Positions 15,890 to 25,540 of a DNA stretch of 64,000 bases are shown here, piece after piece (within the stretch, counting starts at the first letter, position 1; every line of letters starts with the position of its first letter). The notes beneath the pieces are model-generated. The model did not search any database, was not told where the DNA came from, and saw only the letters and a list, made by a program, of their open reading frames with translations. Origin of the DNA: Clostridia bacterium (lineage in GTDB: Bacteria; Bacillota; Clostridia; Lachnospirales; Lachnospiraceae). The stretch spans positions 1 through 64,000 of the forward strand of contig CAJTIM010000013.1 in assembly GCA_910576325.1 (NCBI GenBank), written 5' to 3'. The position numbers and the translations under genes were made by a program.

Positions 15890-16842
15890 ACCTCCAATCC
15901 GTGATCTTTCTTTTTTGCCGCCGCCTTTTTCGGGACGGTTCTTTTTTTATCCTGTGCAAGCTGCGCCCGGACAGAGGGGCGGGGCTTCCTTATCTGCCTG
16001 TCCCGGTTCTCGTCCTTTCCGATCAGTGCGTATGTGCCGTGCCTGTCCTTGATCTGCGAAAAGGAAAGTGTCTTATAGGGCAGCATGGAAAAAAGGCGGT
16101 CGGTGTCCTTTGTGGTAGCAATCTGCGTAAAGTAGGGGGACAGTTCCACCATGAAATGAGATTTATCCGGGCTGTTCGGGTCGCTTAACTCTTTCATTTT
16201 CCCTACAATGCGCCGTGCTTCCGTTTCGATCAACCCGTCGCGCAATGCTGCGGTATGCGTTTCCAAGTCCCCCGGAACCGCCGACTGCTCCCGGCTGCGC
16301 CTTTCCTCCCGTAACAGGGATTGCAGGGCTTCCGGGTCATTGGGGATTGCTTCAAAGCGTTCAAACTTTCCAAGCTGCGGATTGGGGGAAGCGTCAAAGG
16401 GTCGCGCCGCTGGCTGCTCCCGTTCCCCATGCTCATAGATAAGCATATAGTTATCAGCGGGTAATGCCCGTTCGGTGACGTGCTTATAATGCTGCTGGTA
16501 GTCCAGCTCATAGAGATTGCCCGTGATCTTCCCGTCCTGTATGCCTGTAAGCTCCACGGCATAGGCAAGTACCCTGTCGCGGGTCTGTTCCCCGTAAAAC
16601 TTCCATGTGTTGTGTTCCCGCGTGTCTTTCAGAAAAGCGTCGCGCTCCTTAATGCAGCACGTCCCGGACGGGCGGGAAAACCACAAAAGCCTTTTATCCC
16701 CGGCATTAGGGCTTTCTGCCGCCCGCTTTATAATCTCTTTGTCAATGTCAAAATCACTCTGATAAAAAGCGGTGTTCTGCTTCATGATCGCTTCAAGGGA
16801 AGCGGTCACGTCCACGTTTTCAAATTTATTCAGTTTCCCCAT
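15886..16842 (-). CDS. Conjugative-element protein of unknown function
   Basis: 318 residues. A globular N-terminal part (about 1-140) is followed by a linker and a domain about 190-270, then a basic tail (RPSVRAQLAQDKKRTVPKKAAAKKK). The tail resembles the end of the giant protein upstream (SIRAQLRADKERA) and of PcfB (SIRKALAAF), a shared transfer-element C-terminal motif. Gap to that gene is 2 bases. Function not recognised. Confidence 0.6.
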   Translation of the reverse strand: MGKLNKFENVDVTASLEAIMKQNTAFYQSDFDIDKEIIKRAAESPNAGDKRLLWFSRPSGTCCIKERDAFLKDTREHNTWKFYGEQTRDRVLAYAVELTGIQDGKITGNLYELDYQQHYKHVTERALPADNYMLIYEHGEREQPAARPFDASPNPQLGKFERFEAIPNDPEALQSLLREERRSREQSAVPGDLETHTAALRDGLIETEARRIVGKMKELSDPNSPDKSHFMVELSPYFTQIATTKDTDRLFSMLPYKTLSFSQIKDRHGTYALIGKDENRDRQIRKPRPSVRAQLAQDKKRTVPKKAAAKKKDHGLEV

Positions 16843-16844
16843 AA

Positions 16845-19800
16845 TCAGCTCCTTTCCAAGTCCTGTGACTTATTCCTTGCCTGTTTCTTCTGCGCCGCCC
16901 GTTCCTTGTCGGCTCTAAGCTGCGCCCGGATAGAGGGTTTCTTTTCCGGCTTTTTCCCCGGTTTTGTTTCCTTGCCCTGTCCCTTTTCCGCTTTCAGTGC
17001 GGCGGCATATTCGGCAAGGGAGATCTGTTCGCCGCTTCTCGCCTTTGCTTCCAGCTCGTCAGCGGTAGGCGTGGGCGTATTGTTGATGATACCGTCAAAA
17101 TTGTTGTCGTTCTGTTCGATAGCGTCCTCGACGTGCTTTAATGGGTTCACCTTTTCCGGCGGTTCTGCGGCAACTGCAAACGCCTGTGTCCCGTTCCCCA
17201 TAATGAGATACTTCCCGTCCTCCGACGTATGGTGAAGCCCGTACCCGGCTTCTTTCATCTGCTCGGCGGTCATATCGGTTACAGAAAAGCTCCCCCGTGG
17301 CGTTCTGATCTGCTCCCCGGTCATGCGGGTGTCGGGGGTAAGCTGCGGTGTCTGCTCCTGCAAAAACTCCGGCACTTCCTTATAGCCGAAACTGTCAACA
17401 TAATGCGCCGTGTCCTCCCCGTTCTGATGAAGCACCACTATATCCGATACGGAAAGGCTGTGTCCCTTAAAATCTTTCGGGTGGTCGATATTGAAGCGGG
17501 TATAAATATCTTCAAGGGAAGTCCCCGGCGTAAGCTCTGCGGCATAGATCAGATTATAATTCGCCGCTTCCACGGAAAGCCCCGCCGCCTGTAAGCGGTC
17601 GTAAGACTCAAAATGATAGTCCCGCATACCGTCCCCGTCCTTTAGCTGGTAAATGGAAAAGGTGTCTTTGTCCGGCTCTTTTTTGTCGGCGGTCTGCTCC
17701 GGCGCGTCCTGTCCCGGCTCGGCGGCGGTCTGCGCTTCCTGTGCCTTTGCATAAAGGTCTTTCACGTCGCCCTGTGTCAGCTCCCCGGTTTCCAGTTTCC
17801 CCAAAAGCTCCCGGCACTTCTCCGGGGTTCCCGTGTATAGAATATCCCCCAGCTTCGCCATGCCGTTATCCTGTGCCACATACTCCTGCAAGAGATAGCT
17901 GTTTTCCGTGCTGTCGCTGTATGGGTTCTGCCGCACCTTGTAAAAGGTTTCCGGCGTGGAAGCGTCCCCCGGTTCCGCGCCCTGTGTTTCTTCCTGCGGC
18001 TGCTCCGGGGCTGCTGCTTTTTCTGCGGCGGCTTCCTGCCTTGCCCGTTTCTGTAACTCGGTGGGGCGTTCCCCGGTAAGGGGCTGTATGCACTTGATAC
18101 AATCGGCGGCATAGATCGCATTGTCGTTTAACTGCCGCTGCCATGCTTCCGTGCTGGGCGCATAGCGGAAGCCGTTCCCTTTCAGTTCCTCCCGGATTTC
18201 CTTATCCGGCTTTTCGTCAAAGAAAATCTGCAAGCGGTTATCCGCTGTGTTGGCTTCCACACGTCCCCCGTCAAACTCCCAGCCCACATATCCAAGCTCT
18301 TTCCTCCGGGTAAGGGCAGTAATGCGGTTTTTTAATCTGCGGATTTCCGCGTTGTTGTTGGATAGCTGGTAGCTCTCAAAGGGTTTCGGGTTCGCCCGGT
18401 AGCTGCCGGACATGGACGCTTTCAGCTTTTCGATCTGTTCCGGGGATAAGTGGGGGCAGCCGTCAAGGGTCTTATTCTTTCGGTAATAGGCGTTGACCGC
18501 TTTCATGGTTTCCTGTGCCTGTTCCAGTTTTGCAAGTTTGCTTTCCAGCTTAGAAACGGCGTTCGGGTCGTCGGCACTGATACCGCCCATGCCGGTACTG
18601 CGGATTTTATCAAGCAAGCCCTGTATCTCCCGGTATTCCTCCATGTTCTTATCTGCGGCGGCGTTCTGCTTCTCCTTTTTGCGTACAGGGAAGTTGCTTC
18701 CCCCGGCAATCATGATCGACGGGACGCGGGCGGTGATCTCATAGCCTTTATTCATGTTCGCCGCCAGCTTCCGGGCGTAAGCGTCAAGCAGCCCGTCAAT
18801 CTTTTCATGGAAAGAGGGGTCAACACGCTTTTTCTGCCTTGCGGCAATCTCGGCGGCTTCGTCTACATAGTGGCGGTATTCTGCCGTTGCGCTTCCGGGC
18901 TTGTAATCGGAAAAACTGATTGCTTCCTTTGCGCGGCGGGCGGCGTTCTCATTGATCGGGTAGTATGTAACTGTTGTTTCCGTCGGCTCCGGGGTGGAAG
19001 TCTGCGCTGCTTCGCTGGCGGGCGGCTCTGTCTGTTCCGGCGTGTCTGCTTTTTCAGAAACGGGGCTTTCCGGCTCCTGCGGCTTTTCCTGTGCTTCGGG
19101 TTCTCCCGGCTCCTGCGGCTCGGCGTTCTGCGCGGTTTCCTGCTCCGGCGCGGTGTAAGGCTCATACCCATTGGCGGCGTATTCCTCCACGGTCATTCCT
19201 GCGTCTGCCGCTTCCTGTGCGATTTCCTCCTTGACGTGTTCCTTGTAGGCGGCAAGCTCCACGTCAAAATCCCTAAGCTGGGGGACGGGCGGCAAGTGAT
19301 ATTCGCCTTGATTGACAAGCCCCCGGCACTCGGAAACATAGGCTTGTATGGCGGTATGGTAGGCGGTTTCCGTAGGTGTCATATTGTCCCCGGCTTGCAG
19401 GGCTTTCCCGGCGATACGCTCCATTTCGGATAAATTACAATGCAGTTTCAGATAGGGGATAAACTCATTCAGCAGCATTGCCCGGTGTTCCTTGTCGGCT
19501 TCCAGTGCTTCCCTGCCCTCGTTGCGCAAAAGGTAATTTTCCCATTCTTTATCGTTCAGATAATAGGTATGGTACTGTTCGATATGCTCCACAAGGGAAC
19601 CGTCCCCGTCGCCCAAGTCCTGCCGCCCCTCGTAGTGGTCGGGCTGTCCGTTCATCACATAATCAATACGGAAAGCGGTCTTGTCGTAGCCGGGGCTTGC
19701 AAGGTTGGCTTCGTCCAATTCTGCGATAAGGGTATTTGCACGGGACAGGGGGATTGTTTCGCCCTCCCGTAGCTGGCTGCTTTCGCTCCAAAGGATTGTG

Positions 19801-22022
19801 ACGGTCGGCTCTGCGGCAAGGTCGGGTATTGGCTCTTTTTCCGCTTCCTGTGCTTTTGCGGCTTCCCGTTCCTTTTGTAACTCCGCAAAGTGTCCGTCAA
19901 TGCTGTTGATGATCTCGGCGGCGGTGGCGCGGATTGTTTCAAGGGAACTTTTCAGCTCTGCAAGCTCCCGCCCGCTGCTCCACCCGGCGACGTACCCAAA
20001 GGAATAGTCGGACGTGTCAAGCCCGTAGTGCTGGCATACCGTATAAGCGACACTTTCCGCCTGAACCTCACGGGTGCGTCGGTCGGGTCTGTCCGGCTGT
20101 TCCTCCTGCGGGGCGTTTAAGTCAATGTCGTGCAGCTTCGCATGGGCGATCTCATGGATAGCGGTCTTTAGGTTCTGAAGCTCGCTCATTCCCTCGTCTA
20201 TGGCAATGCGTTTTTCCTCCAAGTGGTAGTAGCCGTGTGCTGTCCCCTCGATCTTCTCAAAGCCCATAGGAACGGGAGAGGTCTTTTCCAGTGCGGCGAA
20301 AAAATCCTCGTATTTTTCCACGTCCCCGGTCAGCTCATTTGCGGAAAGGCTGGGAAGCTCCCGCCCCTCGGTCTGCGACACGTCAAAAACAGCGACGACT
20401 TTATAGGCGGGGATTTGGATTTCCTTTGTTTCGGTGACGGGCTTCCCGTCTTTTCCGATCACCGTCTTTCCCGTCTGCGGGTCTTTCTTTTCTACCTCCT
20501 GCCGGATTTTATACGGCGACGGGGCAAGTATGCGTATGCCTTTTTCCCCGCGCATTACGTTCCGTCCAAAGTTATTTTTCCATGCGTTAAATCCGGCGAT
20601 AAGGGAAGCGTCGGGCTTCTGCATGGCGATCAGCAGCGTATTGTTGAAGCTGTAATTATGGAACTTTGACATGACTTGCAGATATTCCTTGTAGCGTTCG
20701 CTGTCAAACAATTCCGTGATACCCTGCTCCAAGCGGTCTGTGATCTCTTTCAGCTTTTCAGCGGGCTTGTCGGCGGTGAGAATGATCGGGTTGACCGGGC
20801 GCGGCGGTGGCGGGGAACCTGTCGGCGTTTCCGGCTGGGCTTCCTCCTGCTCCGGCGCGGCTTCGTCCTTTTCCAGCTTATCCGGGGCGGGGCGTTCCGG
20901 CTCCGGGAAGCTCATAACGCGGTATTCGCCCGGTATGTCATTTTCCCGCCCGTTGTACCACGGGGAAAAGGTGTTGCCATTGTTGTAGATATAGCCCTGC
21001 TCCGTAAACTGTCCCCGGTCTTTTTTAACTGCGTCCCGCCCGTATTCCTCGTACTTGAAATATTTCTTTGCTTCTTCGGGCAGCTCCAATTCGTCCAGCT
21101 CGTCAATGAGGTAATAGCCGTAGTCGGCTTCGGTTCGGACAGCGGGGTATATCCAGTAGCAGTCAAGGTTTTGTGCAAGGTTGATAAGGTCTTTCACGCT
21201 CCCGGCGTGTTCCCCCAGCGTTACCGCCGCCGTGAATTTATCCCGGTCGCCGTCGTCCTGCATTTCCAAGAGTTTTCCAAGATAATTCAGCTCGTCAATG
21301 GTGCTGCCCTGTACTACGGAAAGCGGCACGTCAAAGGGGTAGGCTTCTGTATTGGAAAAGCCATTGATAAAAAAGTCCTGCGGGTTATCCGCTGTAATGC
21401 CGACGCTTTTCATAGCCGCGTGAAGCTGCTCCATTGTGGTCGGCATGGAAAGCCATTCGCCGCCCGGCTGCCCGGTTTCAAAGCGGCTGCGGCTGTCGAT
21501 TAAAATTGAAAATGTTTCGCTCATGCGCTTGCTCCTTTCTTCGTTCATCATGCGGTGCATAAGCTCGAAATCCTCTACGCTCATGCTCCCGTTAAATACA
21601 TAGGGGTTAAAATCCTCGTCGTCCCGGTAGGGCTTTTCCGAAAAGGGAAGCCCTGCGGCGTGGGCGGCGGCTCTTGCTTTCTCTAATAGCTCCGGCGGTA
21701 AAGCGTCGGCGTGGGCTTCGATAAAGTCAGCCACATTGTTATAGCCGTTCTCATAATGGCGGCGCACCCCGGCGGTCAGCCCCGCAAGGTTCATGTCCTC
21801 GCCCAAGTAGCCGCAATAGTAACCGTTTAGGACAACGGCGGCGGGGTCGGTGTCCTGTATCTCCTGCAAGCGTCCCCTGTCCTCCGGGGTAAGGGTGTCG
21901 TCTGTTTCAAGGTAGATATAATCGCTGTGCCATGAACGCCCCTCCCGCCAAAACGCTATCCACGCAATCCCCGCTTGCAGCTCGTCCTGATAGTCCTTTA
22001 CGGCTTCCCGTAAACTTGCCAT
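16845..22022 (-). CDS. Giant LtrC/ArdC-like multidomain protein
   Basis: 1725 residues. In order: an N-terminal ArdA-like acidic part (about 1-330, including SILIDSRSRFETGQPGGEW and later YGYYLIDELDELELPE); a Pro/Glu linker; an ArdC-type ssDNA-binding domain (about 430-500: YSFNNTLLIAMQKPDASLIAGFNAW is split across it); a zinc metallopeptidase-like box HEIAHAKLHD; a coiled middle; a YodL-like domain (FSIYQLKDGDGMRDYHFESYD); a DUF4316-like C-terminus; a basic tail. ArdC proteins protect incoming single strands from restriction, so a role in establishment is likely. It lies between oriT-like copy 2 and the leftward small genes. Confidence 0.8.
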   Translation of the reverse strand: MASLREAVKDYQDELQAGIAWIAFWREGRSWHSDYIYLETDDTLTPEDRGRLQEIQDTDPAAVVLNGYYCGYLGEDMNLAGLTAGVRRHYENGYNNVADFIEAHADALPPELLEKARAAAHAAGLPFSEKPYRDDEDFNPYVFNGSMSVEDFELMHRMMNEERSKRMSETFSILIDSRSRFETGQPGGEWLSMPTTMEQLHAAMKSVGITADNPQDFFINGFSNTEAYPFDVPLSVVQGSTIDELNYLGKLLEMQDDGDRDKFTAAVTLGEHAGSVKDLINLAQNLDCYWIYPAVRTEADYGYYLIDELDELELPEEAKKYFKYEEYGRDAVKKDRGQFTEQGYIYNNGNTFSPWYNGRENDIPGEYRVMSFPEPERPAPDKLEKDEAAPEQEEAQPETPTGSPPPPRPVNPIILTADKPAEKLKEITDRLEQGITELFDSERYKEYLQVMSKFHNYSFNNTLLIAMQKPDASLIAGFNAWKNNFGRNVMRGEKGIRILAPSPYKIRQEVEKKDPQTGKTVIGKDGKPVTETKEIQIPAYKVVAVFDVSQTEGRELPSLSANELTGDVEKYEDFFAALEKTSPVPMGFEKIEGTAHGYYHLEEKRIAIDEGMSELQNLKTAIHEIAHAKLHDIDLNAPQEEQPDRPDRRTREVQAESVAYTVCQHYGLDTSDYSFGYVAGWSSGRELAELKSSLETIRATAAEIINSIDGHFAELQKEREAAKAQEAEKEPIPDLAAEPTVTILWSESSQLREGETIPLSRANTLIAELDEANLASPGYDKTAFRIDYVMNGQPDHYEGRQDLGDGDGSLVEHIEQYHTYYLNDKEWENYLLRNEGREALEADKEHRAMLLNEFIPYLKLHCNLSEMERIAGKALQAGDNMTPTETAYHTAIQAYVSECRGLVNQGEYHLPPVPQLRDFDVELAAYKEHVKEEIAQEAADAGMTVEEYAANGYEPYTAPEQETAQNAEPQEPGEPEAQEKPQEPESPVSEKADTPEQTEPPASEAAQTSTPEPTETTVTYYPINENAARRAKEAISFSDYKPGSATAEYRHYVDEAAEIAARQKKRVDPSFHEKIDGLLDAYARKLAANMNKGYEITARVPSIMIAGGSNFPVRKKEKQNAAADKNMEEYREIQGLLDKIRSTGMGGISADDPNAVSKLESKLAKLEQAQETMKAVNAYYRKNKTLDGCPHLSPEQIEKLKASMSGSYRANPKPFESYQLSNNNAEIRRLKNRITALTRRKELGYVGWEFDGGRVEANTADNRLQIFFDEKPDKEIREELKGNGFRYAPSTEAWQRQLNDNAIYAADCIKCIQPLTGERPTELQKRARQEAAAEKAAAPEQPQEETQGAEPGDASTPETFYKVRQNPYSDSTENSYLLQEYVAQDNGMAKLGDILYTGTPEKCRELLGKLETGELTQGDVKDLYAKAQEAQTAAEPGQDAPEQTADKKEPDKDTFSIYQLKDGDGMRDYHFESYDRLQAAGLSVEAANYNLIYAAELTPGTSLEDIYTRFNIDHPKDFKGHSLSVSDIVVLHQNGEDTAHYVDSFGYKEVPEFLQEQTPQLTPDTRMTGEQIRTPRGSFSVTDMTAEQMKEAGYGLHHTSEDGKYLIMGNGTQAFAVAAEPPEKVNPLKHVEDAIEQNDNNFDGIINNTPTPTADELEAKARSGEQISLAEYAAALKAEKGQGKETKPGKKPEKKPSIRAQLRADKERAAQKKQARNKSQDLERS

Positions 22023-22130
22023 AGCTTCATTCCTCCTTTCCGTTGGGGCAGAGAAAGGGTGCGGCGTTCCGGCTCCTATGTCCGTCCTACACCGCGCCCG
22101 CGCTTTCTGCCAAAGTGTTTTATTTTTTCA

Positions 22131-22230
22131 AGAGGGTTTGGGACACTTCCCAACAAGCAAAATCCCCGTCCGGCGCGTCAGCGGCGAAAGGGGATTTACG
22201 GAAAAGGGTACTCTTTTCCTATGCTTGCTA
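22131..22230 (-). other. oriT-like site, copy 2 (inverted, ahead of the LtrC-like gene)
   Basis: Blocks identical to copy 1: 34 nt at 22197-22230 and 30 nt at 22131-22160, read on the minus strand. The middle hairpin differs completely in sequence (AATCCCC...GGGGATT) but keeps the stem-loop form. Lies in the 214-base gap between topB and the LtrC-like gene. Confidence 0.75.
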
Positions 22231-22236
22231 CGAAAC

Positions 22237-24333
22237 TTATTTTTTCTTCGGTATCTCTATCTTGTAGTTGACGTACTTCCCGCCCGTATCAGCTAAAACA
22301 ACGGTTCCGTCATAGGTTTTGCCTGTTTTCGGGGAATACAAGCCCTTGACATTCGCCTTGCCGGATTTTAAGAGGGCGGCGGCAATCTTCGGGGTAAAGG
22401 TGACTTTCCTTTCCTCAAAGAAACGGTCGTTTTTCCACATGGTAAAGGCGCAATCCCGGTTAGAGCAGTAGAAATTTTTCTTGCCCTCATGGACGGGACA
22501 GCCGCACCGGGGGCATTTGCCGACAGAGGGCTTTTCCTCCCCGCCCGTGAAAGCCGCCTTGCCTTTGTCGGCGGCGGTGTTTTCCTTTACCAGCTCCCGC
22601 GCCATAGCTTCAATGCGCTGCATAAACTCCCCAGCGTCGGCGGCTCCCTTTGCGATCTGCGTCAGATTGTTTTCCCATTCGGCGGTAAGCTGCGGGGAAG
22701 TCAGCATATCCGGCAGGACAGACACAAGGGCGGCTCCGTTCTGCGTGGGGATAAGCTGCTTTCCCTTGCGCTCTGCAAAGCCGGACTTCACCAGTTTTTC
22801 AATGACGGCGGCGCGGGTGGCGGGTGTGCCAAGCCCCCGGCGTTCCGCGTCCGGGTCGGTGTCCCCGTTCCCGGCGCGTTCCATTGCCGAAAGCAAAGTT
22901 GCTTCGTTGTGGGGCTTCGGCGGCGTTGTGAAATGCTCCGTCACCTTTGCCGTAGGGCTTGTAAAGGTCTGTCCCTCGGAAAGCTCCGGCAGGGTGTTTG
23001 CTTCCTCCATATCCTCCGGGTCGGGCTTGCCTTTGAGGGTTGCCCGGTAGCGGCGTTCAAGCTCTTTCCAGCCGCCCGCAAGCACTGTCTTTCCCCGTGC
23101 CGTAAACTCCGTACCGGCGCATGAGAAAACCGCCGTGACCGCTTCAAAGATATGCGGCTCGGCGGCAGCGAAAATAAGACGCGCCCCGGCAAGGGTGAGG
23201 ATATTCCTTTCACTTTCCGGCAGGGCGGCAGGGTCGGTCTTTGCAAGCTCCATAGTGGGGATAATGGCGTGGTGGTCGCTCACTTTGCTGCTGTCAAGCG
23301 TCCGGGAAACGTCCGGGGTAATTTCTGCACCCTCCATAAAAGGCAGCTTGCCGGACAGCATGGTAACAGTCTTTGCCGCTGTGTCCCCCATGTCGTCGGT
23401 CAGAAATGCGCTGTCTGTCCGGGGGTAGGTAAGCAGCCGTTTTTCATACAAGGTCTGTGCAAGGTCAAGGGTCTGTTTCGCCGTGTAGCCGTAGATTTTA
23501 TTAGCTTCCCGCTGTAAAGAAGTGAGGTCAAAGAGCTTCGGCGGGGCGGCGGTCTTTTTCTCTTTGGTAAGGGAAACACAAACCGCCGTTTCCGCTTCAC
23601 AAGCCGCTTTCAGTGTGTCGGCTCCCGGTTTATCTGAAATCCTTTCGCTGGCGGCTTCCGCGCCGGATAAGTCAAGGTGTACATGGTAGTATTTTTCTTT
23701 CTTGAAATGGGAGATTGCTTCGCCCCGGTCAACCAGCATTTTCAGTGTGGGGGTCTGCACCCGCCCCACGTTCAAGGTCTTATGATACAGGCAGGAGAAA
23801 AGGCGCGTTGCATTGATACCAATGATCCAGTCGGCTTTTGCGCGGCACAATGCGGAAGCATAGAGCGCGTCATAGTCCCGCCCGTCCCCTAAGTCTGCAA
23901 AGCCCGCCTTAATCGCCGCGTCCTCCATTGAGGAAATCCACAAGCGGCGCATAGGCTTGTTACACTGTGCCACGCCGTACACAAAGCGGAAAATCAATTC
24001 CCCCTCGCGCCCAGCGTCGCAAGCGTTCACCACTTCGGAAACGTCGGCGCGGTGCATAAGCTCTTTTAAGGTTTTGAACTGTTTCCCCTTGTCGGCGGCG
24101 ACGGTGTACTGCCATTCCTCCGGCAGAATGGGTAAGCTCTCATAGCTCCATTTTTTATACTGCTCCCCATAGGCGGCAGCGTCCGCAAGCTCCACCAAAT
24201 GACCGACACACCAAGAAATGAGGTAGCCCCCGCCCTCGATATATCCGTCCTTTTTCTCTTTTACCCCAAGCGCGGCGGCGATACTTGCCGCGACGCTGGG
24301 CTTTTCTGCAATCACTAATCTATGTGAAGTCAA
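22237..24333 (-). CDS. topB: DNA topoisomerase III of the ICE
   Basis: 698 residues. Toprim domain at the start (VIAEKPSVAASIAAALG...ACDAGREGELI), GRVQTPTL, active-site Tyr in LLTYPRTDSAFL, and a C-terminal zinc finger CPRCGCPV...CSNRDC. Conjugative topoisomerases decatenate or process transferred DNA. Length is normal for the family. Four bases overlap the small Cys-rich gene region upstream; the oriT-like copy 2 lies between its stop and the LtrC-like gene. Confidence 0.95.
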   Translation of the reverse strand: MTSHRLVIAEKPSVAASIAAALGVKEKKDGYIEGGGYLISWCVGHLVELADAAAYGEQYKKWSYESLPILPEEWQYTVAADKGKQFKTLKELMHRADVSEVVNACDAGREGELIFRFVYGVAQCNKPMRRLWISSMEDAAIKAGFADLGDGRDYDALYASALCRAKADWIIGINATRLFSCLYHKTLNVGRVQTPTLKMLVDRGEAISHFKKEKYYHVHLDLSGAEAASERISDKPGADTLKAACEAETAVCVSLTKEKKTAAPPKLFDLTSLQREANKIYGYTAKQTLDLAQTLYEKRLLTYPRTDSAFLTDDMGDTAAKTVTMLSGKLPFMEGAEITPDVSRTLDSSKVSDHHAIIPTMELAKTDPAALPESERNILTLAGARLIFAAAEPHIFEAVTAVFSCAGTEFTARGKTVLAGGWKELERRYRATLKGKPDPEDMEEANTLPELSEGQTFTSPTAKVTEHFTTPPKPHNEATLLSAMERAGNGDTDPDAERRGLGTPATRAAVIEKLVKSGFAERKGKQLIPTQNGAALVSVLPDMLTSPQLTAEWENNLTQIAKGAADAGEFMQRIEAMARELVKENTAADKGKAAFTGGEEKPSVGKCPRCGCPVHEGKKNFYCSNRDCAFTMWKNDRFFEERKVTFTPKIAAALLKSGKANVKGLYSPKTGKTYDGTVVLADTGGKYVNYKIEIPKKK

Positions 24334-24349
24334 TTAGAAAATCCTCCTT

Positions 24350-24535
24350 TCATTTTCCCGTGTTTTTCTTCTCTGTCAGCTTCTTGATACAGTACCCCAC
24401 GCAGGGCGGCTCCCGGTTGTAGGGACAGCCCTTGCAGCGCGGGGGAATGGAAGCGGGCGGCGGTTTCCCACGCTGCCCGTCGCCCGGTTTCTGTATCATC
24501 ATTCTTTCTAAGGGGTTGTCGGTGAACAGGGTCAT
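24350..24535 (-). CDS. Small Cys-rich protein
   Basis: 61 residues: PPRCKGCPYNREPPCVGYC carries four cysteines that could hold a metal. ATG 24535 overlaps the stop of the DUF4366 gene (ATGA). A conserved small gene between topB and DUF4366 in these elements; function unknown. Confidence 0.65.
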   Translation of the reverse strand: MTLFTDNPLERMMIQKPGDGQRGKPPPASIPPRCKGCPYNREPPCVGYCIKKLTEKKNTGK

Positions 24536-25248
24536 GCTTCCTCGTCCTCCGTTTCCCCGTCGTCCCCGGTTTCGTCGGGTTCCGGCTCGTCCTCGTCGTA
24601 ATCGTCAAAATCGAAATCGTCAAGGTCTGTGCCGCCCTTTACGTCCTGTTTGGGCTTCATAATCTTAAAGTAATAGAACGCACCGCCGCCCCCGGCAATG
24701 GCGACGATCAGAAAGAGCAGCAGCCCGCCCGTGCCTGTTTTCTTCTCCTTTGGTTCCTCCGGCTCGCCTTGTTCCGGCTCCGCTGCCTTGCCGCTGCAAG
24801 CGGTCATGTTGTCCTTGCAGACGGGGCAGCTTACATTTACTTTCCCGGCTTCGCATTTCTCCGTACAGTTGCAGACTGCGGGCGGCTCCGTCTTTTCGCT
24901 CCCGTCCTCCATGAGTGCCATAAGGTCGGCTTCGTCCACTTGATTGAGGAAATGCACGGTGTTTTCCCCCTCGTCGTCCCGGTCAATGAGGATATAAAAG
25001 TAATTGCCGTTTTTGGTCGTCACGGTGATAAGCTGCTTGTTGCCGCCGAAATCGTCAACCAGCGTCGCGTTCCCGTCCGGGGTGAGGGGTTCTTCCTTTT
25101 CGGGTTCCTCGTAAACAACGCCGCTGTCGTCGGTCGCGTCGTCCTGTCCCTCCGGGGTCTGCGCGTAGGCGGTGACGGAAAAGCCGCCCATGAGGATAAG
25201 GGCGGCGCAAAGGGTCAACAGCATTTTAAGGGTTTTCTTATTCTTCAT
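24532..25248 (-). CDS. DUF4366 membrane protein of the transfer apparatus
   Basis: 238 residues: signal peptide (about 1-29, ends VTAYAQ), an extracellular domain with a Cys cluster CNCTEKC...SCPVC, a C-terminal membrane helix (GLLLFLIVAIAGGGGAFYYF), and a very acidic cytoplasmic tail. Standard neighbour of DUF4315 and CHAP genes in Tn1549-type elements. Probably a surface component of the T4SS. Confidence 0.85.
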   Translation of the reverse strand: MKNKKTLKMLLTLCAALILMGGFSVTAYAQTPEGQDDATDDSGVVYEEPEKEEPLTPDGNATLVDDFGGNKQLITVTTKNGNYFYILIDRDDEGENTVHFLNQVDEADLMALMEDGSEKTEPPAVCNCTEKCEAGKVNVSCPVCKDNMTACSGKAAEPEQGEPEEPKEKKTGTGGLLLFLIVAIAGGGGAFYYFKIMKPKQDVKGGTDLDDFDFDDYDEDEPEPDETGDDGETEDEEA

Positions 25249-25507
25249 CTTCGTTTTCCTCCTGTTCGTCGTTGTCTGTGCCGTAAGAAGCGGGCGCGGG
25301 GGTCATGCCGGGGATTGCCCCGTTTTGCAGCATGGCGGTAAGCTCCTGCGGGGAAAGCCGCATAGAGCGCACAAGCTGGACGATCTGCAAATTCTCCGCT
25401 TCGGTTTTCTGCGCTTCCAGCCCTTTGAGCTTGTTCTGATACTCGGTGATCTTCTCGCGGGTCTTTTCAATCTCCCGGTTGATACGGTCAATCTTGTTTG
25501 CTGCCAT
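25238..25507 (-). CDS. DUF4315 coiled-coil protein
   Basis: 89 residues. The N-terminal coil (IDRINREIEKTREKITEYQNK) and VRSMRLSPQELTAML are typical; the tail is acidic. Overlaps the DUF4366 gene by 11 bases. Conserved T4SS accessory of unknown function. Confidence 0.85.
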   Translation of the reverse strand: MAANKIDRINREIEKTREKITEYQNKLKGLEAQKTEAENLQIVQLVRSMRLSPQELTAMLQNGAIPGMTPAPASYGTDNDEQEENEDEE

Positions 25508-25540
25508 AGTGTAAAACTCCTTTCATAGTCAAAAATGTGT

